Origin: Pseudophaeomoniella oleicola
Taxonomy: Eukaryota > Ascomycota > Eurotiomycetes > Phaeomoniellales > Phaeomoniellaceae
Reading direction: 5' to 3'
Assembly (NCBI GenBank): GCA_003868215.1
Contig: QWDQ01000048.1
Span: 62,001-126,000, forward strand
DNA length: 64,000 bases
In this document: positions 57,730-64,000 of the stretch, in pieces
Layout: every line of letters begins with the position of its first letter
Numbering within the stretch: the stretch's first letter is position 1
Made by a program: the position numbers and the translations under genes
Notes under the pieces: generated by a model
Told to the model about the DNA's origin: nothing
What the model saw: only the letters and a program-made list of their open reading frames with translations
Database searches by the model: none

Positions 57730-57739
57730 TTTAGCCGGA
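57730..57739 (-). promoter_or_regulatory. Possible XlnR site within TCCGGCTAAA, 335 bp before the xylose reductase start
   Basis: On the gene strand this reads TCCGGCTAAA, containing the GGCTAAA heptamer. The same 10-mer occurs before the glycoside-hydrolase-like gene at 62450. Confidence 0.4.
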
Positions 57740-59226
57740 TGAATAGGGATGTAGGATAGGCAGCCTCACCGATCTCATTCACGCAAACGAATACCTTTAG
57801 ATGATTGAATTAGGTACGGGAGCCATAGAATAGAATTTCGATTGATACATGTAGTACAACCGTCTACTTCCCTACGACTCGTTCGATGACGTTGATCTGT
57901 TTACATAGTACATCAATCGAGCCACCACGGCTGCTCTCGGATATATGATTACGATGACATGTCGAGTCAGATTGGCACAGAACCTGTAAGTACTCTACAA
58001 CCTAGAAAGCTGCCTTCTTTCTTAGCTATCAGCATTGGACTTTAGCGGGGTCTCAGACGCCTCTTTGCCTACAGCAATTTGATGTCCCACAATATGGAAT
58101 AACATCGAGGGCTTACTGTATGTGTATCCTGGCGTGGCACACGACGACGACGACGAGGGGTAGCAGAAGTCAACCCCACCAGAAGACCAGCGAACCGAAC
58201 TGCAGGTGAACAGAGGCATGAACCAAGAGACCTATATATGTTCGCTAGCTACATACTTACCTCCAGTAAAAGGGCTCGTGTGCATGTCGGGTCTTGCTCC
58301 GACGCCTTTCTGTATGAGATATTCGAGACAGCGAGCCAGATACAAAGATCTCTTATCTCATCCGAAGGGGCAATTTTATCCTTCAGTACCTACCTACCCT
58401 ACCTGCCTGTCCCTGGAAGATGTCTAGATCTCGGTCACATCCCCTGACCAAGATCATTTGCTATGGTCATGTCAAAAGGTGAAACTTCCCATGGTAGCCA
58501 AGAACTTGTGTCAGAGTTCTGTGTTGAGACCGCCAAGCATGAAGGTGTGACTTCAACATCCCCTAGATCGTGTGGTTTCAGACCTTCGAGAATGTGCAGT
58601 CGCACTTTTCAATGCAGCATGAGCACTGTTGAATGTATCGTCCCGTCATCAACGATTCAAATATGGCAGGCTTCATCTCAACAGTTGTAGCCACTGGGAT
58701 GACCTTTGGGATAAAACCCGATCCAATCGACAAGCTCTCCATCGAGGTACATTACACCATCTATGCCTTCAGTTCGATGTAAGTGCAGCGCGAAACACGA
58801 AGCCTCTTACAAGCCGATGTTATACTTCGACCAATGAATACAAGTTTCAGGATCGTGAATCTCAACGGCTTTAACCCTTCGCTTCCCATCTAGCATCTCT
58901 CCCCAGAACTTGCAGATCATGCAGTCGTCAAATCGGGCAAGGAAGATTGTGTTCCACCAATCTAGGCCATCACTTGATCATGTCAATGATTCTTATATAA
59001 AAGCGAATGCACTCCTCGATGCATTGTATCTCTACACGAGCATCCTCTTCTCTCTTCTTCATTGTCATTCTTTCTTCTTCACAGTCAATCGTTCTTCCGG
59101 TACACTGGTTGTGCCGTCGTTCTTTTAATTCTCGTCTGGACATTTCCATCCAGAATCATTCTTCGGTTCGAGTTCGACCCGTCAATATATCTAATCCAAT
59201 TCTCTCTTTTGAGACGGCTCACGAAA

Positions 59227-59871
59227 ATGCATGCCAAATTTATTATCATCGCAGCAACTCTGCTGACAGCCAGCTCTGCTCGTACGTTGCTCCTATGAAC
59301 TCTATGGCCTAGTTCCGCCCTTTGCTAACTACAAGGGAATACAGATCCCACCGGCACCATCAACTCTCGCGCCGCTACGCCATGCTTCGTAATCGGTAGC
59401 TCAACCCTCCCTGCCGAAGTCGTCGACGCCGACAACGCCATCGAGTCATCCGTAACCTGCTCCAGCTCCGCCACAACCATCTCCGGTGTCCCCGATGTAA
59501 CCTCAGGCACCACCTCCTTCTCCGCCATAAACTTCGCCTCCAGCTCCTCAACCCCTCTCCAATTCGCCCTCGACACCTTCGCCACCACCTCCCCCCTCTC
59601 CGCCAACTCGCTCTCCAACTTCACCGACGCGCTGAACGTCTACGAAGCGACCGAAGCCGGCCTCCGCTCTGTCGGCGGCAGCCTCGCCATCAAAGTCCCC
59701 AAATTCTTCCTCTCGTTCCAGGTCGCGCGCATCAACTCGGCGCAGGGCACCCCGAGTACCGATCCCGGTCAGACGGTTGAACACCTGTTGGGCAAGGTCA
59801 CGAAGAATGCCGCGGGTGAGGATCAGGCGTTGTTGGATCAGGTCACGGCGTTGAGCACGCAGTTGACTTGA
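59227..59871 (+). CDS. Small secreted protein of unknown function
   Basis: Exons 59227-59281 and 59345-59871 (63-bp intron) give 193 residues. The first exon is a signal peptide (MHAKFIIIAATLLTASSA). The mature part is Ser/Thr/Ala-rich with CFVIGSSTLPAEV, a VTCSSSATT segment, GVPDVTSGTTSFSAINF and then helical segments (LQFALDTFATTSPL, LNVYEATEAGLRSVGGSLA, IKVPKFFLSFQVARI). The closing AAGEDQALLDQVTALSTQL is helix-like. Only two Cys remain after the signal, fitting one disulfide. From memory the SGGSLAIKVPKFFL-like and ARI-AQG segments recur in conserved secreted proteins of other ascomycetes, but I know no function. No transmembrane or GPI signal is visible, so secretion is likely. Confidence 0.82.
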
Positions 59872-60311
59872 GCTCGTGCTTTGGCTTGAAAGCTTGAGAG
59901 CTGGATGATGTCGGCAAGAAGGTCGGGAAGGAAAGGGCAAAGCATGATGCTCCCATCTTATTATACCCCAATATAGGAATAAACTACCTAGTTCCAGTGA
60001 CCAACAAATCATAATACTCATCTTCCTCCTCGGAGGGATATTCACCAGTCAAAAGCCTAATCCATCTCTCTACTATTCTTTCCTCTCTTGATTCTTATCT
60101 ACACGTCATCGCTCGTCCCTCTCCTTACGTGCTCTCTTCTCTTACCTGCCTACGCATTACATTTTCAGAAACGCATTTTTTTTAATTTTGGAATGAGGAT
60201 GTTATGTATATATATGTATATATGATCTTGATACAAAGTAATCAGTAACCTGGAGTCACTCACTATATGTACATCACACACGAATGTTCTTTCTATAATT
60301 ATCCTTCTTAA
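59872..60311. other. Convergent 3' intergenic region
   Basis: 440 bp between facing 3' ends, with a T-run near 60177 and a TATATATG-rich stretch near 60203-60225. No gene is seen. Confidence 0.65.
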
Positions 60312-62280
60312 TCACACCAAATCCAAAACCATAATAAACGCCTGCAGTCCCAACATCCCGCCGGGCGCCGTGATCGTATTATTGTTACCACCACCGTCGC
60401 TCTGCACTTCCCACGCGCCGTCCTCTCCCCACAGCGTGTCCGAAATGCCCGCGACGGTTGTCGCACCGGCGGGGAGGCTGATGCTGATGGACGCGTTGAT
60501 GTTGCCGTAGTTGAGGTTGATGATGCTCAGCAGCATTTGGGTTTCGGAGGTCCAGGCGGCGGCGTCGATGCGGGTGGCGCCGACCCCGTGGACGGGTAAG
60601 GTTGGGGTCAAGGGGGTGCCGAGGAGGAAAGAGGCGATTTGGCTGGTTGTGAGTACGGTGGCGAGTCGGTTTGTGATGGAGAGGATGTCGGATGTGGTTG
60701 GGAAGTCCCACATGACGATGCCCTTGGCGGCGTGGTTGATGCTGAGCATCGTCATTACCACTTCTTCGGCGGCGGTCGGGTAGCGGGTCCAGAAGGTCTC
60801 GTTACCAAACGCCTCGGGTGCGCCCCAATGGGTCTTGGGCCAGCCGATCAGGTCGTCGAAGTGAGCGAAGAGGTCCAAGCGTTCGGAGACGTCTTCGAAT
60901 TCGCCTTTGCAGTCGTCGCAGCCACAGCAGCCATATGTGGTGTTGCAGGCCGTGTCGTATTGCCGTGACCACGTGACGTTGTTTCCAACGGGATATACGT
61001 CGGAAATTATGATCTCTGCTCCTGAAGCCTGGAGGAGCCATCTAGTCAGCAGCTACTTCTTAGATTTTCAAAGATAGGTTTGAAGCATTGGAACACATGC
61101 CACCTGGCACTGATAAGACGGAATGAACGACAAATAGACACTTACATAGTTTTCATAATAGAAATTGTAGCAATTCAGGGCCAGAGACACTGGATGATAG
61201 GGGTCCAGCGATCGGATTGTGTCGTATGCGATGGCTGTGGAGTTGATAGGATTGGACTTCCCGTCAGGTTCGTCTCCCGTATACCACAGCAATATGGAAG
61301 GGTGGGACCTGAGGCGAGTCACCAGGTCGATCATGGTCGTCAAATTCGAAAAGTCCCAGCGGACGTCATATTGGAAGTATAACCCCAGCTCGTCCGCACG
61401 GTTCAGATATGGCTCGAACTCATCCCAGGGAAACGGGGTATTGCCCAGATCACCGGTGGGAACAATATGGATGACGTTGTAGCCCATGGAAGCAAACTCA
61501 TCGAGCGTAGATAAATTAGCATACCAGTAGAGGGACCATTGCACTATACGACGGTCAGGTCCTCGTCCACTCAAAGGCGGACATGAGCTTACCATAGTAA
61601 GTATACGGAAAGATGCTCGACCATTCGGTTTCTGCCCCTTTCTGCACTGATAGACCTCCGTACAGATTATCAAGCCGGGTCATAGAGCCACCATCTGTAC
61701 GAGCTGGAAATCTCATCAGCTGGGTCGTCGCGGTATACACTGCCCGGCTACTGGTAGAGGTCGACGCGGATATGGAAATGTTGTACGGCGTCATGCTCGG
61801 AGGGAACAATGACAGGTCAACGGGTATCTCATTATTGACGGTGTCAATCCCAACCACATTCTTGGTCAAGTTAAGAGCTCTGCCATTGGACGTGATCTGG
61901 AATGACAATGTGGCGTTCTGGCTCTGCTGGCCAAATGAAGCGTTTGCTACGTATGGCTGGCCAACCAGGTATGAAATACCTGCATCCACCAGGAAACTGC
62001 CATCGGTATCGCTATCGATATAAAAGGTCATTCGAGGCCTGATCTTGAGATCCAAGAGAGGAACCGAAGATCGAACAGGATCTTCCAGCCAACCACCAGG
62101 ATTGAACGACGCATTGCTTGACATAAGACATTAGCAGCCCATTGCCATATAGGGACAATACTTGACATACGCAGCCCGGTACGCTTTCCCACACCAAATA
62201 TCCACGCCTTCTGGGTTGTTAAAGGCTAGCGAGGAGGGGACCAGGGCCACGAGGGCGGCGACGATAAGGTGACCTCTCAT
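60312..62280 (-). CDS. Secreted TIM-barrel glycoside-hydrolase-like protein
   Basis: Exons from the right: 62280-62171, 62116-61593, 61543-61146 and 61028-60312, with introns of 54, 49 and 117 bp, give 582 residues. The first 19 residues are a signal peptide (MRGHLIVAALVALVPSSLA). A beta-rich region with many N-x-S/T sites follows. The part starting at VQWSLYWYANLSTLDEFASM has barrel-like repeats: GYNVIHIVPTGDLGNTPF, LGLYFQYDVRWDF, SHPSILLWYTGDEPDG and YHPVSLALNCYNFYY. The Glu in TGDEPDG sits where clan GH-A enzymes carry the acid/base Glu, which is an inference. A Cys-rich loop (CNTTYGCCGCDDCKG) is likely disulfide-bonded. The C-terminal 150 residues form a beta domain. I do not know the GH family or substrate. 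Confidence 0.78.
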
Positions 62281-62449
62281 TGTATCTACTCAAAGGGCAA
62301 TGCACAGAGTCTCACCAAAGATTCTCACCCGATAGATCGGGGCCTCGGGGAGATATGAAGACATATACTTGACCTTTTCAAGCGTGGTAGGACATATCAG
62401 ATTGATGCGGCCATGGCATTATCCCTGGAGCGTCGATTGAAGTGGTACC

Positions 62450-62459
62450 TTTAGCCGGA
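62450..62459 (-). promoter_or_regulatory. Possible XlnR site within TCCGGCTAAA, 170 bp before the glycoside-hydrolase-like gene
   Basis: The same 10-mer and orientation as the element at 57730 before xylose reductase. Confidence 0.4.
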
Positions 62460-62859
62460 GCAGAGGAGTGACATTGAACGTGGAAGCGAATACTCCTGAC
62501 AGGGTTACATTGCAAGGTTCCTCTCTGATGACGAACTCTTGGTGAGCTACGAGAGTTGGGCCAGAACACTTGAGAACCATCAAGGAGGGGAGGTGGACCT
62601 GCTAATGACTTCTCCAGATGATAGGAGAGAAAGATATGCCATGATACAAACTTACGCAGTAGATAGATACTCAGGTACACGGTAATAGAGAAGAGATATC
62701 GTAACTTGGTGGTACCATGGTATGTTCACGATAAGGTCACGTCAAGGCGGTGACGGTGACGGTGACAGTGGCGATAAGGAGAGCGCCCAAAGCCGCAGCG
62801 GGGGAGCGGGTGGCTGATTGTTTATTCTTTTGCCGATGGAGACAATTCGTACGACGTTG

Positions 62860-62871
62860 TACTACGTAGTA
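62860..62871. repeat. Dispersed palindrome TACTACGTAGTA, copy 7
   Basis: It overlaps by two bases with a TACGGAGTA copy at 62870-62878. Confidence 0.8.
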
Positions 62872-62932
62872 CGGAGTAATACCATAGTCGATTTCCACCT
62901 GCCGATCGCAATACAGAACTGACCAGGGAGCA

Positions 62933-62970
62933 CTATTACTACTTATTACTACTACTACTAACTTATGTAG
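62933..62970 (+). repeat. ATT/ACT triplet-rich tract
   Basis: Imperfect run of ACT and ATT triplets. Confidence 0.75.
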
Positions 62971-63796
62971 TAATTACTACCTGCCCCAATGAGAGGCACA
63001 GATACGCCCACAGCTCTACTACGTACTCCCGGTCCAAGGAAGTCAATTGGAAACCAATGAAGCTGCGATATTGACTTGGTTGTCTAAGGCACCTAGATAT
63101 ACGATCTAAGCAGTGCCAATGTCAGGCACCGTGCTGCTCAACAAGACGCTATACCCCAGTGTGCATAGCAACTCACCTCATTACTTCACGAACAAAGAGC
63201 TTCTCCAGGAGCTATACGGAGTAAACCCCTCTTTTAGCGACCTCGTTAACCCTGAGCTGACCGGCATTATCGTTCCTGGATCGTATATCTTTTATCTATC
63301 TACCTTGACTTACTAACGATTACTAGCAGTCAAGACCGTGAGGTACGGAGTATCTCCATCTCAGACTGATAAGAGGGTGGAGCACCGGGGGACCATCGGC
63401 CGCCTTCAATGACCAAGCAGCTTGTCTCGTTGCTCTTACTTGCAGTGCTGTCTTTCTCTAGAGAGTACTTACTAGAGTGCCTCCATACGTAACCACGCCA
63501 TGGTCCTTTCGATATCCTCTTCCCTCCGTCGCATGGGTAGTGGGACCAGGTTCTCTGAACCGATGTCACTGTTTCATTCGATCCAGGTCCGCGGACCGGC
63601 TGGTAGGTGCTTTGTAGATGCTGTTGTACTGATAGGATGATGCCCTGAATCATGGCCCTGCCCTGCAGCCAAAACCGTCTAGCACATCACCCACAAATAG
63701 CTGATGGTTTCGCTATTTGTCCGATAGCTCTGCTTCTTTGGTGGTCATGTCAGCCAGGTACTCAGCACCCTTTCACCAATCATAGGGTTTGCGGCC

Positions 63797-64000
63797 ATGA
63801 AATCGATCACATCGCTGCTACCGCTGCTGGTAGCCAGTGCAGCCTCGGTGTCCAGCTCCTTAGTCAAAGCTCGGTCGTATGATGCAAAGGTAGATCTCTT
63901 CTGTCCATCTAATGACCTATATTGACAACAGTAGACTGATCCAGTCTCGCTGTCTTCTTACTTCAACAACAAAGCATTCGGAACATACCCGGGAGAAGCC
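63797..64000 (+). CDS. Start of a secreted protein gene (cut by window edge)
   Basis: Exon 63797-63889 encodes a signal peptide (MKSITSLLPLLVASAASVSS) and a short basic SSLVKARSYDAK linker. A 45-bp GTAGAT...CAGTAG intron leads in frame to an exon that runs off the window (DPVSLSSYFNNKAFGTYPGE). The last part resembles the beginning of large secreted proteins I recall from ascomycetes near sugar-degrading genes. Only 53 codons are visible, so no function is proposed. An alternative acceptor four bases earlier would introduce an immediate stop. Confidence 0.65.

Larger units (their letters stand above)
57396..59226. other. Intergenic between xylose reductase and the small secreted protein
   Basis: A divergent region of 1.8 kb holding the XlnR-type candidate sites near the reductase. 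A GAC tract lies near 58139-58156. No gene is seen. Confidence 0.5.
62281..63796. other. Divergent intergenic region at the right end
   Basis: Contains the upstream region of the glycoside-hydrolase-like gene with a TCCGGCTAAA element, a GGTGAC tandem (about 62750-62768), one TACTACGTAGTA palindrome, an ACT-rich triplet tract (about 62933-62970) and three TACGGAGTA copies. No gene is seen. Confidence 0.55.

Noticed and set aside
56360-64000. Secondary-metabolite gene cluster at the right end
   Set aside because: No polyketide synthase, nonribosomal peptide synthetase, terpene cyclase or P450 is present; the genes point to sugar metabolism and secretion.
1-64000. tRNA genes
   Set aside because: I looked by eye for GGTTCGAATCC-like B boxes with a partner A box and found no pair with tRNA-like spacing. 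A covariance-model scan would be needed to exclude one.

Overview
The window looks like a euchromatic piece of a filamentous ascomycete (Pezizomycotina) chromosome. Genes lie on both strands, are split by short introns (mostly 45-70 bp, GT-AG, with a CTAAC- or CTGAC-like branch point), and encode fungal hallmark proteins: a CreB-type deubiquitinase, a DUF3425-type bZIP, a C2H2 plus Zn2Cys6 regulator, an OPT transporter, a CorA-like transporter and a Caf120-like PH protein. I could build 23 gene models, two of them cut by the window edges, plus one doubtful fragment. I found no tRNA, rRNA, CRISPR array, intact transposon or virus-like element.

Left third (1-22 kb): housekeeping genes. These are the 5' part of a putative septin-type GTPase (-), mitochondrial ribosomal protein mL53 (-), the ER SNARE Sec20 (+), inorganic pyrophosphatase with a possible mitochondrial leader (-), tRNA-dihydrouridine synthase Dus2 (+), the dynactin subunit dynamitin (+), the ER mannosyltransferase Alg12 (-), the deubiquitinase CreB (-), a probable dual-start histidyl-tRNA synthetase (+) and the ubiquinone hydroxylase Coq6 (+).

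Middle (22-48 kb): a GH127 beta-L-arabinofuranosidase-like enzyme without a signal peptide (-), a large regulator with two kinds of zinc-binding DNA-recognition domain (-), the mitochondrial t6A synthase Qri7 (+), a small Dpy-30-motif protein (-), an 11-exon OPT oligopeptide transporter (+), the mitotic-exit GAP Bub2 (+), a CorA-like membrane protein (-) and an NADP-type zinc alcohol dehydrogenase (-) divergent from a bZIP factor (+).

Right end (48-64 kb): a Caf120-like protein (-), a D-xylose reductase (-), a small secreted protein of unknown function (+), a secreted TIM-barrel glycoside-hydrolase-like protein (-) and the start of another secreted protein (+). The xylose reductase and the glycoside-hydrolase-like gene share a 10-bp upstream element containing the XlnR-type GGCTAAA core, which hints at common control by plant-sugar signals.

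The intergenic DNA is long (22 stretches above 300 bp, up to 3.1 kb). It carries an unexplained dispersed motif: seven exact copies of the perfect palindrome TACTACGTAGTA, all between genes, and four copies of a second palindrome, TACCTAGGTA. That is the most unusual signal I see. No single multi-gene system stands out. The other points worth checking are gene-level: alternative starts that would target proteins to two compartments, a 14-nt exon carrying a catalytic-cysteine box, a GC-AG intron inside a zinc finger, and an RDEL tail on Sec20. Product names come from recognising family motifs by eye; no database search was run.
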